From the NCBI GenBank assembly GCA_023078685.1, contig JALGAS010000004.1, positions 6,262,001 through 6,326,000 on the forward strand: a stretch of 64,000 bases of DNA, given 5' to 3'. Below are positions 1-11,789 of this stretch, in pieces. Both the position numbers and the translations under genes were made by a program. The notes under the pieces were generated by a model. It searched no databases. It was given only the letters and a program-made list of their open reading frames with translations, and was not told the origin of the DNA. The stretch is from Neopestalotiopsis rosae (Eukaryota; Ascomycota; Sordariomycetes; Amphisphaeriales; Sporocadaceae). How positions within the stretch are numbered: the first letter of the stretch is position 1; every line of letters begins with the position of its first letter.

Positions 1-390
1 AAATGATGGTCGATGATAAGTAATACCGACTTACGAGGAAGTTGATTGATGAACCTCCTCCAAGAATATGGGCACATGGAACGACAGCTTTTCTACCAGC
101 CAGCCACTTGCTCGGGCGAGACTCATAGAATGACGCAGTCTTGGAGTCAAGCTTCATGTTCCGGGGGTAGATACCGGGTCGGAAGACCCAGGGGTTGTTG
201 AGGTTGCTTTCACCGGCCTCAATGAGAAGCACCTTGAGGTTATGATCCAAGTTGGCCAGCCTGGACATGTCAACAATTTAATCTAGCAAGAAAAGCCACT
301 GAACATCAAGACTTACCTTCCAGCGACTACACATCCGCAACTCCCTCCTCCGCAGACGATGATGTCAAACTCTTCCGGTAATGAGCCCAT
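1..390 (-). CDS. Alcohol (methanol) oxidase-type GMC oxidoreductase, 5' part, cut by window edge
   Basis: FAD-dependent oxidase of the glucose-methanol-choline family; the best-known members of this type oxidise short alcohols such as methanol to aldehyde plus H2O2 in peroxisomes. Exon 1 is 390..317 (start MGSLPEEFDIIVCGGGSCGC), intron 316..261 (GTAAGT..CAG), exon 2 is 260..35, then another GTAAGT donor at 34 and the gene leaves the window. Seen: the N-terminal dinucleotide-binding GGGSxGC glycine motif, then LANLDHNLKVLLIEAGE with the Glu expected to bind the FAD ribose, an NNPWVFRPGIYPRNMKLDSK block characteristic of alcohol oxidases, and the GGGSSIN motif before the second intron. The second residue of the motif is Cys (GGGSCGC), where Ser is usual in my memory of the family. 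The peroxisomal C-terminus is outside the window. The class is well supported; the alcohol substrate is inferred. Confidence 0.88.
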
Positions 391-3300
391 GATGTTGTCC
401 GTGAGTCAGGAAAACACTCGATTTGGAGCTGTGCTTGAGTGAAGCATTGGGAGAGACGACAGGAGGCCCTCTGGCCTTTAATATGTGTTTGACAGTGAGG
501 GGAAGCATAAACAGGGTCAAGTGGAAGAAAGGTCTCTCCTCCAATCCCAGTTCCCCAAAGGCATCGCGCATATGCCTCTCCAAGTAAGATCCAATGAGAA
601 AGGGACGGTTATCAAGGTACTGAAGCTTACATGACATGACCAAGAACACAGCCCCTCATCTTGTGATGCGCTTCCTGCCCAAGAACAACAGCAGGTCACA
701 AGGTCCATGAGCACGCAGGGCCTCCGCATCACTTCCCGGCAATGTGAAAAGGGTCGTTCGGCAGCGTCGGTCAAGTCAGACCAGAGCTGACCCAGAACTT
801 AAAGCAACAACTAGTATGATGTGCCATTACTTGACCATCTACTACGATTCCGCATAATGACCAAGGACAGCCAAGGGTCTCTTAACAATTCCAATAAGTA
901 CCTAGGTATTCTTGGAGCACCAAAAGAGCTCTTGACTGTCTTGTAACTTCATGTCAATCAGCCATCCTGATGTTACAAGATGATAGGAATCGTCTCTCGG
1001 TCAAGCTCGGGATTTTGCCAAGGTTCATACATGGACAGGGCACATTATGAGGAATTGGACATCCGTGGGCTCGTTTCCATCTCATTGGCCAATGGTCCCT
1101 ATAGAACCTGCAGATTACATGAACTTCCATGCATGGCAAATGCGGGGGTGGAGCAAGTGCTTCATGCCTCGTTTGCATGCATTGGGGACTGCCTAAAGGC
1201 CGTTGACAGATCTCATGCAGCTCAAACCCCACAACGCAGGTGCTGGTGCATGATGGTCCTGTTGACACTGAGCTGGGTCTGCACTATCCGGCCGCTATAA
1301 CCAGATTGTCGCAACGGCAGACAAGGAGGACGGTTCTTACAATCTTCAGCATGAGGCCAATATTGTTCTTGAACAGCACTTATCTGGCTGGTTTGTTGCA
1401 ATGTTTCAGATTGCAGGCCCTCCGTGTGTGTTGTTTGTGTGTGCAACTTTGGGGGGGAAGTCGAGGAAAGTGCCTTTCGTGCAATCATCAGGCGCCGGCA
1501 TACGGGAGCTAGGTGTAAGAGGGCCGGCTTTTACGGCAGTGCAACCCATTCTCATGCGAAGTCTAATATTGGAGAAACAAGTGGATTCCAGACACGTCCT
1601 GTATTTCCGGCGAAAAAGCCGCCAATATGGCAAAAGAGGCCATCACCACCATTGATGCATTGGATCGCTTTGGGTTGCGGGGCTGCATCGTTGTTGATAC
1701 AAACAGACGCCGACTGCTGCGCCGCTCCCTCAAAAAAAGTACACGATGACGAGGCCCAGATTATTTCTCCGCATGTTTTGGATTTCCAAGAGCTACCTCA
1801 ACCAATCTCGACCCTGCCGCTGCTGCGAGCGATGCGGGGAAGGGACTTGGAAGATCGGCAAACGAGCAGCGATGCCAAGCAGACAATGAGCCGCGACCGG
1901 ATACGAGAATCCATGCTGTACATGTGCTGTGCTTGAGTTTTAGTTGGATGAGAAATATCGTGCACTGGGCGGTCGCTCCAGGTAAGCTGCTCTTGATTCA
2001 GGGGTGGGCCATGTTTCCCTCGAGAGTAAAGAGCAGGACCCCGAGTCTGGCAATGGGATGATTATGTGCACATGCATCATGTCCTACGAATCGTAATTAT
2101 GCCTATCCAGGAAGAAAACAGTTCTCCCAGGGCTGTACGCTGATACAGACGCCGCGGACCTGGCGAACTGCTTGATTAGCACTGCTTGTTTCCTGGTCAG
2201 TTATGGTCTTCCCTGTTGCACGCGACAAAGGACTAAGCAGTAAACCAACCGCTCCAAGAACTGAACAGTCAAACCGACGACTTCGAATTTTGCCTGCAGG
2301 TCACACACCTACCACAGACTCCGACATCGAGACTCCCCAGGCTCGGATACCCAGGAAGAGACGCGTTCCTCTGAAAACTAGCAGACTCCGCTGATTGTGC
2401 TTCCGCCGGACGTCGTTTGAGGACAATGACTGCAGTCTCCAAAGAAAATCAGCGATCAGTTGTGATGCAAGTTCGAGAGCATGAAGACAAGGGAGACTAA
2501 CCGATATCGCGCTTACAGTGGTGAGGACATCGTCAAAATGATCAACGCGCTTCAAGCTTTGCAATCTGGTAAACGTTTGCCATCAAAGCTCTTACCAGTA
2601 AAGTCAGTCAATAGATTGTCGCAAAGAATACTGACTGCCTTTAGAGGGACCATCAATTGCACTGCATTCGCAAGCGATGATCATCTTTCCAGTGTGCAAG
2701 TGTGCTGCTTTGGTGCATGAATTTGAGTTGCAGAAGTCATTGGCGGTTCGGCTTGTGCGGTTGCACGAAATCCCATCAACTGATCGGGACGGACAGACTT
2801 GATACAAGCAAATATAACAGCATTGAGAAACGGGAGGTCGTAGGTATAAGTTAACTTTTGCTGGTTCAATCTGTCATGGCCGACAAATTCTGTTCTTCAG
2901 GCGATTGTGAGAATCTGATGCAGCCGGGAATTAGCGTGGCTTCGTTGGCATCCATTGATGCAATGTCTCGGCAGACCTGCTGCATGTATATACCGATTAG
3001 GTCCACCGAATCTCGTCTAGACATACTTTCCATAAAGCATGGAAGCTTGAAAAGCGTATATTACATACTGGCGTGAAGTCAGCGACGAAACTTGACACTA
3101 GAGCATGGTGAATGACGGGCAGGCTTCTGCTTATGTGCTTCCCTGGCCAAGGCGTGGCTTTGTGTCCGAAATACGAACAGTTGCGACACCTAAAAGTCTC
3201 CAAAAGAAACATCGTCGGGCGGAATTGCTGATTCACAACGAGCGTTCACCGTCTTTTTATCAATCCCATCACTTTGTATGTCACCTCCTGCAATTCGAGG

Positions 3301-5082
3301 GGGGGGGAACGATAAAGGAGGACTTTTCAATAAACTTCACAACAGAACAATATCGCTGTCAGCCACAATGCGTACGGTAGTACAATCCTCCACAACGAGA
3401 TTTTGACGGAGGGGGGAACAATAGACGTCGCGGGCGTGGAGGGACAGACTTTACTCACGTACCGAGTACCTACCTAATTATGGAACCACCATTGTTAATG
3501 GTCTAGACTCAACACTAGTATTCCGGTACATAGTAGTATCCAAGCAATAGTCTCCGTACTCCGCATGAATTTTGCGGGCGTTCGCTGAATTTTGCTTTCC
3601 TCATTCTTTGCTTTAGATTGGAAAAAGAAGATGGGTACGTAGAAGCAAAGAAAGGATTCCCAGAAAGTAGATATATATATAGACTTCTGCTGGTTCAGTT
3701 CAGCACGTACACAGTAGGCTGATGTTGTCAACGCGGGAAATGGGTGCCATCTCCGCAAGCACACCGACCACTTGAAACTGCACTGAACCAAGGCATTCCT
3801 CAAGCAAGCCATGGACTGTAGAGTCGTGATATTATACAAAGTAGAAGTAAAAATGTCAAAACCAGCCTCGTGGCTATACTATTCTTTAGCAACAAACGAT
3901 TGTGTATGAATATTCGTAGAGCCAAGAATTCCACAGCCAAGAAACGAGTACGAAAGACCCGTTGATGGAGCCCAGCTTTGAACGCCTGGACCGTGCCGTG
4001 GTTGCCGCAGCCCCTGCCGTTGCAGCTGTGCCCAGCCGCTATTTTCAACATGTTACAGCACACCTATTAGGCTGTCAAATGCTGTCGCGCAGCTGATGAT
4101 CGCACTGATGGAGAGTCAAACGCTGCATGATGTATTAACATAATTCACATCGCAATGCTTCTCACCGTGTATCATTCCAGTATCAGTAAGGATCCAGGTC
4201 GGTCAATGAGCGACGCAGCTAGCAGTAGTACTTCGTAGTGGTACCCTGGTAGGTAGAAGATGGGCTTCATGGCAACCTGGTATGTTCTGGACCTTTTACT
4301 CCGAAGCCGTCTGCATGTTGCACGGGTTCGACAGGTTGAATGAGCAGAAACCAGCTTTGTTAGCCCCTGGCTTGGTGACACTTTCGGGTTGAAACAAGCA
4401 ACTGCCAAGTTTTTGCCAAGTTTGCCGTTATAATGACGTGGGCAACTAGATCTGTGTGGGGGAGGACCCATGCGTCAATCAACGAGCTTTCAACGGCACC
4501 ACGCGCCCAACAAGACGCCAGGACAGACGCGTACGTGCAAGAATCCATGAGAAATCACGATCGAAAACCCAATTGAGCCTGCCGACCTCCGTGCGGGAAC
4601 TCTCGACCAGATATGATTGGTTCTTACTCCTGGCGAAAGACACTTTGCGGTCCCCTGTCATCACCTTGTAAGGGCAAGCTTAACTCTACCGAGATGGTTT
4701 CGGAAGGGAATTGCCCAAGGTAATGTTACGATGCTTCTTTCTGGCTCAAAAGCCCATGACGTCAATTCCAACCATGGCTTCTACGCGTCCAATCAGCCCT
4801 GCAGCCGCGATTCGTGGTTGAGCTAACGCACTATCCCGCCTGCTTGATCATCATTACAGGGGGTTGTTTTGCTCAAGATATATATCACACGCCAAAGACA
4901 TAGATTTGGGCTTTTCGTTGTTTGTTTACTTGTTCATTCCTCCAACCTGAACACTATTACAAGTGTCGCCCTCTATCACCTGGGAAGCGGTAGGCTAGCC
5001 CTACTCTCTCTGAGTTCACTAGGCACAACTCAACAGAAGCGCCAAAGCAGTACTTGGAATCTGCATCATCCACTGTCTCAAA
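391..5082. other. Gene-poor intergenic region (4.7 kb)
   Basis: No reading frame here resembles a known family and none could be extended with credible introns. The longest frame (1424..1936, +) has a low-complexity, shadow-like composition. The left end must hold the alcohol oxidase promoter (reading leftward) and the right end the PAP2 promoter. A run of nine G lies at 3299-3307, and one exact TACCTAGGTA palindrome at 899-908. The region is not strongly AT-rich, so it does not look like a RIP-degraded transposon. Confidence 0.5.
4879..4885 (+). promoter_or_regulatory. TATA-like element upstream of PAP2 gene
   Basis: TATATAT lies about 200 bp before the PAP2 start codon, followed by a T/C-rich stretch (about 4908-4945). 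Position and composition suit a fungal core promoter with a long 5' leader, but no transcript start can be seen. Confidence 0.35.
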
Positions 5083-6308
5083 ATGGGTCTTTTCTCTAAG
5101 CACAAGGCTCGCGAAGAGCCTGCCCAAGGCACCGCCGCTCCTACCTCGCGCGGTGGCATGTTTGGTGGCCGAAGTCACGGCAACAAACGTGTTGCGGAAT
5201 CCTACTCCATGTCCAAGCGACCCAGCTTTGGACAATGGCTCAAGTATACCTGGCTCGACATCCTCACAATGGCCATCATGGGCGCCATTGGCCTTGGAGT
5301 GAGTATCAGAATCAGATCAATGACTGTATACATTAACTGACTCTTCCGACTTCATAGGTGTACGAAGCTCATCCAGCTCCGACTCGTTCGTTCCCAGTTG
5401 TGTTCTCCGATGGCGAAATTGTGTTCCCCGAGTTCGGTTACCCGCTGCGAAAGGAAATTGTACCAATTTGGGCTGCTGCTCTACTGGCTGTCTTTGTTCC
5501 CATCGCTGTCTTCCTGTTCATGCAAATCCGTATTCGATCTTTCTGGGACATCAACAATGCCACTATTGGCCTGCTCTATTCACTCATCACGGCAGCCGTT
5601 TTTCAGGTCTTCCTCAAGTGGCTCATTGGAGGACTGAGACCCCATTTCCTGGACGTCTGCAAGCCTGATCTGTCACTTGCCAGCAACGAAGCAGGTGCTG
5701 TTGGTGCTGGATACAATGCTGCTGGTTACAAGCAACTTTACTACACTCGAGAGATCTGCACGGGCGATATTGATGAGATTGATGACTCACTTGAGTCCTT
5801 CCCCTCGGGACACACCACTGCTGCTTTTGCTGGGTTCGTCTACCTGTACCTGTACCTGAACGCCAAGCTCAAGGTCTTTGCCAATTACCACCCTGCCATG
5901 TGGAAGTTGATCGCCATCTATGCACCCATTCTCGGTGCTGTCCTCATTGGTGGTGCTCTGACCATTGACGAGTTTCACAACTGGTACGACATTATTGCAG
6001 GTGCCATCATTGGAACAGTCATGGCATTTTCGGCATATCGCATGACATATGCTGCTATCTGGGACTGGCGTTTCAATCACATTCCTCTCAACCGCGGCGC
6101 TCCCTTCTCGTATGGCGGCAGTGGAATTGAGCTTGGTGATGCCCTGTGGACCCGAAAGGTTGGATGGGGTAGTGGCGACCATGGTTTTCACCACGGTCAC
6201 CATGGGGAGAAGACCTATGGCAACGACTATGGCACGCCTACCAATGGCGCTGGAGTTTCCCGCAAGCCCGTCGGTGGGAGCACTTCAAATGCTGACAACA
6301 TGGTTTAA
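5083..6308 (+). CDS. PAP2-superfamily lipid phosphate phosphatase (DPP1/LPP1-like)
   Basis: Two exons, 5083..5298 and 5358..6308, with a GTGAGT..TAG intron of 59 nt; 388 aa. Family members are integral membrane enzymes that dephosphorylate phosphatidate, diacylglycerol pyrophosphate or related lipids. Seen: several hydrophobic segments, PAP2 motif 1 KWLIGGLRP (K-x6-RP), motif 2 SFPSGHTTAAF (PSGH), and motif 3 in the form ALTIDEFHNWYD, where His-x3-Asp is kept but the usual Ser-Arg pair is Ala-Leu. The C-terminal tail is hydrophilic and rich in His and Gly (GDHGFHHGHHGEKTYG). The ATG sits in AAAATGGG after an A/C-rich leader. The family is certain; substrate and full activity are not, because motif 3 is incomplete. 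Confidence 0.92.
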
Positions 6309-7997
6309 ACGGCCCCTCTCTTGCGGGAGGAGCATGATCACTCTTTACGATCATGCTTTATGAGTTTATGATACGATGAGATTGTATCTTTGGCGTTCTG
6401 TAGTGTTTCGGACCGAACAAGAATTAGTTGATAGGACTTTTATCATACCTAATACAATGGGGCGGCAGGGGAGAATAGTTGTTAATCGAGATACCCTCAA
6501 TACCAATCAATATTAATTTCCAATCTGTTCTTTACCAATGATGTTCATACCTGTGCACGCAAGTGGTTGGTACGCGCAAATTCGTCTCAAACACAGCACA
6601 GGATTTCAGATGCTGACGCAAAATTGGAAAGCATGTGCAGATGAGCAAATGTCAGTAATCTTGGTTGTCTGGGCGCAAAGTGAATACCTCAGGGAGACAC
6701 GTAGAATGCTTAGGGCGTTTAGTTGGTGGGACAGATAGGTAACGCCAAGCTCTCATTCTTATATGCTGCATTTCATGGCCGGCTTATTACGGAGGGAAGA
6801 AAACATTTCATCCACGCTGCTCCAGCTTTGACCTCTCTGCTACACTTTCTGTGAAGCACACCACTACGTATTTATGACTGGTGACGCAGCGGCGTGCTCT
6901 TTTCATTATCCATGCCAGAGCCTAGCTCATTACGCTAGTCCTCAACTAAGACGCCAGTGCAGAAACAGCGGTTCCCCCCATAGGCAATTTGGTCAGGGGC
7001 AGAGCTGAGTCCAGCTACTATTAGGCGTTTAATTTTAAGGTTAGATCGGATCGCCGCTCGGCCTGCCCCAGCGACCTGGTTTGCTTGGTTCTCACCTCCC
7101 AGTCGAAAAAAAAAGGGCAAAGAAAAAAGAAAATAAAAAAATCCAACTCAACTCGCAGTGTGGATAATGAAGAAGAGAAATATTTTTCACATGTAGCTGA
7201 GACCATCTTCTTCCTCTGTATGATCACACTAATATGCATAGGCTCGATGGCTAGCGTGTTTGCACTCTTGTTGCGTCGGGGTGATGAGGGTTTAAGTTGA
7301 ACTCGACACAGTTACCGGTTATTGACATGTCAATTCGACTGCAGGTCTCAGCCGACCGGATTCCGCAAATGTGATGGAATGAAGTTTACGAAGAGAAAAT
7401 CTGATGCGCACCATACGGACATTCTCCCACCTAATTAGACTGTCCCAACCAAATGGTGGATCAGGCGGCGGTCTCGTTTCAAAGCAATACCAATTAGGCC
7501 TTGCTCGTATTCCAGCTCACCCGGTCAGACGCTGTCATCGTTCATTCTTGGCTTGCTAGGCAGTCATACCAGATCTGCAGTCCTGGGACCTTATGAGGCA
7601 TGGTTTCCTCAGGCGCGCTGCGCAGTGATATTGGGGTTGACACTGATCGGACGGAAAGAACGCCTGTCATGGGTTGAAATAAAACGTTTCCTGATGAAGC
7701 GCTCAAGCTTGAGCTATGGATTCTGGCGACAATACATAAACCTACACCTGAACTCTTGAAATTCCTGCCCCCCTCTCTAGGTCTCGTGCTTCTCACATAA
7801 AGACACTGATTCCAAGCCGTAGCTGCAAAGTTAATCTCTTACATTCTTCCTCTTCCCTTGTACTTTCCCTGGGGACTTTCCGCATCTCTCGTTCATTTGG
7901 TCAAAGCGACGTCGTCTCCCAACACAAGCTTCCGCTATACTCGTCCCGGAAGTCCGATCCGCAGTGAAGGCAATACTCAAACATATCTTTTCTCAAG
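6309..7997. other. Intergenic region with 3' UTR and promoter, no gene seen
   Basis: Holds the PAP2 3' end (hairpin at 6331-6357) and the promoter of the GPI-protein gene. An A-rich tract lies at about 7105-7140. A pyrimidine-rich stretch (CTCTTACATTCTTCCTCTTC, about 7836-7858) lies some 140 nt upstream of the next start codon, as is common in highly expressed fungal genes. Frames in it are short and unrecognised. Confidence 0.45.
6331..6357 (+). repeat. Short hairpin in PAP2 3' UTR
   Basis: A perfect 9-bp inverted repeat, AGCATGATC (6331-6339) and GATCATGCT (6349-6357), with a 9-nt loop, starts 22 nt after the PAP2 stop codon. It would form a stem-loop in the transcript. Function is unknown; in fungi it is not expected to act as a terminator. 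Confidence 0.5.
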
Positions 7998-8522
7998 ATG
8001 CGCTTCTCTGTAGTATTCCTCACCGCGACTTCTTTGCTGAGCACCTCGGTCTTGGCTGGAAGAGATGCTCCTACGCCCGTGGTTCGGGCTATCGAAGCTC
8101 GCGATACCGCAGCATGTGCCAGCGCTGCGAGCCAGTGGCTGTCCGAGCTTGACTCAACGCTGCCGACACCGACTGGCGATGTCCTCACCTACCTCGTCAC
8201 AGCCACTCTCACCGACCAGTGTGCGATACCGACGGTGACTGGAGACCTGGGTTCCAGTCTCAGCAGCTATGCCAGCACCTATAGCAAATGGCAGAGCGAT
8301 CATCTTCCGGAGCTCCGTTCCATCTACCACGCCTGCTCCGATGTGCCTCAGATCACTAGTCAATTGACTGCCGCCTTTGCGAGTGCGTCTGGAAGCGCTT
8401 GCAGCACCATATTGGCCCAGATCACTGGCACTGGCGGGACTGGAAACGCTGCACCACGCGAAACTGGGATGCCATTGGCAGCCGTAGCCTTGGTTGCCGG
8501 AATCGCTGCTGTCATCATGTAG
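7998..8522 (+). CDS. Small secreted, GPI-anchored protein of unknown function
   Basis: Single exon, 174 aa. I do not recognise a named domain. Seen: a clear secretion signal (MRFSVVFLTATSLLSTSVLA), a mature part rich in Ala, Ser and Thr with four Cys (CASAASQW, DQCAIP, YHACSDV, SACSTIL), and a C-terminal GPI signature: a small-residue region (TGTGGTGNAAP) followed by a hydrophobic tail MPLAAVALVAGIAAVIM ending at the stop. It therefore probably sits on the plasma membrane or cell wall. The layout resembles many short conserved Sordariomycete cell-surface proteins. The ATG is preceded by CAAG and a pyrimidine-rich promoter. Confidence 0.8.
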   Translation: MRFSVVFLTATSLLSTSVLAGRDAPTPVVRAIEARDTAACASAASQWLSELDSTLPTPTGDVLTYLVTATLTDQCAIPTVTGDLGSSLSSYASTYSKWQSDHLPELRSIYHACSDVPQITSQLTAAFASASGSACSTILAQITGTGGTGNAAPRETGMPLAAVALVAGIAAVIM

Positions 8523-10098
8523 TCGAAGCTCTGTCGGATCACTTACGGCTGGGGTGTGACGACCTTGGCACAAGTCTGGAGTGGATGTTTCGGCGTTTTT
8601 ATTCAAGTGAATGTCGGGGCGGGGGATCGATTGAGTGTGGGGGCTTTAGTAGTAAACATCTGGAGAACTAGAATCCACCATTCGATGCGAATCGCGGAGT
8701 GGAGCGGAGATGCGGATTGCACAGTGGTCGCAGATATGCATCGGCCAATAACCAACTAATGTTTGATACCCTCGATATTCATGGCCACTACAACCTACAT
8801 TCGGTCTCTATTATGGCCATGACTCTGCCTGCGTGCTATGCAGTGTGTGATCGCCATCTACCACGTGAAGACCCAGAGCATGCTTTCAGGAAAAGCAATT
8901 CGTAAGCAACGATTCTCGCCGTATGCTGCGGAAGTCCTTCGGGCTTGTCTTTTCAAAGTCTTTGGAACGGTTCCATGACTTGCGAAACGCGTACTGGTCT
9001 CCTTGTATAGACCAACTCTTTTACATGTAATTCTTAGAAGATATCAGATCCTTTGCTAGGACAAGCGCTGATAGGATGTGACGACGCTGCTACTCTGATC
9101 ATAGCTGGGCAGCCGGTAGGTGTCCAAGCCAAGATTCACGATGATCAATGCCTTCCTAGTGGCGGCAGACATTTCATGTTTCATGCTTGGCTGAATGTAT
9201 TCCGAAGCTGGTCAGCATCTCGACCTCAACCATATTATTTGGTTGTGATCGCAAGCAAAATCATTGCGTCCATTAGCCGCGATCAACGTCGGCAAAAGGG
9301 CGCAGGTAAATTGATATATGAACGTGTCCAACAATGTGATAGGTCAATTGAACGATTGCCATTATTTATTGGCATGACTATCAAGTTTCCAAACATGAGA
9401 TTCAGCACAGAGTTCTGTTTTCTAGTCTCTACATGCAGCTTTGCCCTTTACGTACAACCGGTTCCAAAGAAAAATTTCGCTATCTAAGCAGCAACAGGGA
9501 CTCCTGATCCTCAGCCACAGAAAGCGACAGCAGAACTCCACACTGGAGACACCCCGCGCAGACGGCTGAACTTTAAAAAAGTCTCGGATCTCAACTCGCC
9601 CCCCAGTCCCCAGTCCCCAGTCCCACGCCCGGTCCTGCGTAACCCAAAGTTCTCGGCATTGACAACTTCTGGTCTGTCATCGTCCGTGCCTTATCTATCG
9701 TCGCTAACGACCTCTCATCGGCCGCGCACACCCGGGCGGGCGATCTCGGGTGAAAATCTTGCTATTGTACACAGTAAAGTTACCACTACGCGACCAAACA
9801 TGTTCTGTCAGTCATTTCTTGTGTACCAGAAATCCTTATCTCGTCGGGATTGACTGTACCGTATCCCCTGTCCGAAGATATAGGACATGATGACAATGGT
9901 GCTATGGAATATTAATTACGATCAAAAATGGAAAACTCAATGCCGTGAATGGAATTTCATAGATAGATGGATGGTATCCAACTATATTACTACTCCAACG
10001 TACCCAGCGCTCGTTCATTATAATTGATCAAATTGTATTGCACCTTTCTAAGACACGCGCTTCAACACGAAGGTCTTTTACCTGCAAGGAGTCTCACC
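8523..10098. other. Intergenic region, no gene seen
   Basis: About 1.6 kb between the GPI-protein gene and the MFS permease gene. The frame 9053..9487 (+) has no recognisable motif and lacks credible exon partners. A tandem CCCCAGTCC-type repeat lies at about 9601-9625. The right half is moderately AT-rich and is presumed to be the permease promoter. Confidence 0.45.
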
Positions 10099-11789
10099 AT
10101 GGCTGATATCAAGATGCCCGCAGGGGCAGATGAGTATACGATGTCGCCGACCAGCAAGGTCTTGGACCCGGAAACCGCACCAACAAAAATGGACAGCAAC
10201 ACAGTCGCGATCAATGACGAAACGGCGCACATAGTGGACAAAGACGCAGAGAGGAAGCTGTGCAGAAAATTCGACTTTCGCCTATTGCCGGTTCTGGCTA
10301 TTATGGTATGTTTTGTGGCTATAGGCAAATTGGCCATTGATTAATGTCGTGGGTAGTATCTATTCAATTCGCTCGACAAGTCAAATTTGGGAAATGCCAA
10401 GACGGATGGACTGCCAGACGGTAAGCTATCACTCATTTCCACTCCCGGCATACATGCTATAATGCAGACAAATTAAGGTGGTTCGAGATGGTAATAATCC
10501 ACAACATTGCTGATTCCTCTACGATAGATCTGGGCTTTCGCTCCGGCCAGTACAATCTCATTGTGGGCATCTTTTTTGTCCCATATGTCATATTTGCACC
10601 CCCATTCGCCATGCTGGCCAAAAAATATGGCGCATCCAGAGCACTCCCCATTATGATGTTCACTTTTGGTTCACTTACTCTGCTCACGGCGGCCACGCAT
10701 AATTTCAGTGGAGTCTTTGCACTTCGATGGTTCTTGGGAATGGCCGAGAGCGCTTTCTTCCCAGTGGTCATTTACTACCTAACAACCTTTTACCGACGAG
10801 GAGAACTAGCCCGACGTCTGGCCATCTTCTACGCTGCTTCCAATATTGCCAGCGCTTTCAGTGGTCTACTGGCCTTTGGCGTGTTCCAAATCAAGTCCCA
10901 CCTCCTGGACCATACTTGGCGCTGGCTATTCATCATTGAAGGCAGCTGCACAATTTTGTTCTCCTGCTTTGCTTTTTGGTACTTGCCAAAGTCGGCGGCG
11001 GAGGCCAAATTCCTGAACGAGGACGAGAAGAACTTGGCGTACCATCGTATCCATGTTGACAGTTCTTCCAAGGTCAATGAAGAGTTCAAGCTCCGTGAAG
11101 CACTCAAAATCTTCAAGCGCCCAACAACCTATGGATTCCTGCTCATTGAGATATGTCTGGGTGTTCCCCTGCAAGGAGTTATGCTGTTTCTGCCGCAGAT
11201 TGTGGCTCGGCTTGGATACGACACGGTGAAGACAAATCTATACACCGTCGCTCCCAACATCACCGGCGCAGTTATGCTGTTGATCCTCGCCTTCAGCTCC
11301 GATTTGTCCAAGACACGGTTTCCTTTCATCTGCTTGGGTTTCGCCTTTACTTTCATTGGAATGATCATTTATGCATCAGTCCAAGACGTGGTGGCGCAGA
11401 GTCACCTAGCTTATTTCGCAACGTTTATGATGTGCTGGGGAACATCAGCACCGTCAGTCTTGCTGAGCACCTGGTACAACAATAACGTCGCCAACGAAGG
11501 AGAGCGTCTAGTTTTGACCTCAGTCGGAGTACCTTTGTCCAACCTGATGGGACTGGTGTCCAGCAATCTATTCCAAGACCGTGACGCTCCAAAATACCTT
11601 CCCGCGCTCATTGCGACAGCTTGCTTTGGTGCAACTGGATTCTTGGCAGCGGGAACTCTTGGCACGTACATGACCTTTGACAACCAGCGGAGGAACCGTC
11701 GTCAAGGTGTGACCCTGACGGCACAAGATGTACCAACCTCTAAGCTCAGAGACGGGCCAAAGGTCGAGGATTTTAGATGGTTCTTGTAA
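10099..11789 (+). CDS. MFS permease, anion:cation symporter (Dal5/Tna1-like) family
   Basis: Three exons: 10099..10305, 10357..10420, 10528..11789; 510 aa. The start is CACCATGG, a strong context. Likely a plasma-membrane proton symporter for organic anions or vitamins such as nicotinate, allantoate or pantothenate; the substrate cannot be read from sequence. Seen: a hydrophilic N-terminus, KFDFRLLPVLAIM (start of TM1), the family signature YLFNSLDKSNLGNAKTDGL carried over intron 1, then DLGFRSGQYNLIVGIFFVPY, FLGMAESAFFPVVIYYLTTF and GELARRL between TM4 and TM6, and about 12 hydrophobic segments. Intron 2 is taken as 10421..10527 because this removes a family-foreign insertion (KLRWFEMVIIHNIADSST) that would remain if an acceptor near 10468 were used. 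A shorter intron is possible. Confidence 0.9.

Noticed and set aside
1424..1936. 170-aa plus-strand frame in the left gene-poor region
   Set aside because: No motif, no signal peptide, irregular composition and many Cys/Arg/Pro typical of chance frames; no credible exon partners.
10488..10527. Extra segment KLRWFEMVIIHNIADSST in the MFS permease
   Set aside because: It is absent from the family at that position; a longer intron with acceptor CGATAG restores continuity in the same phase.
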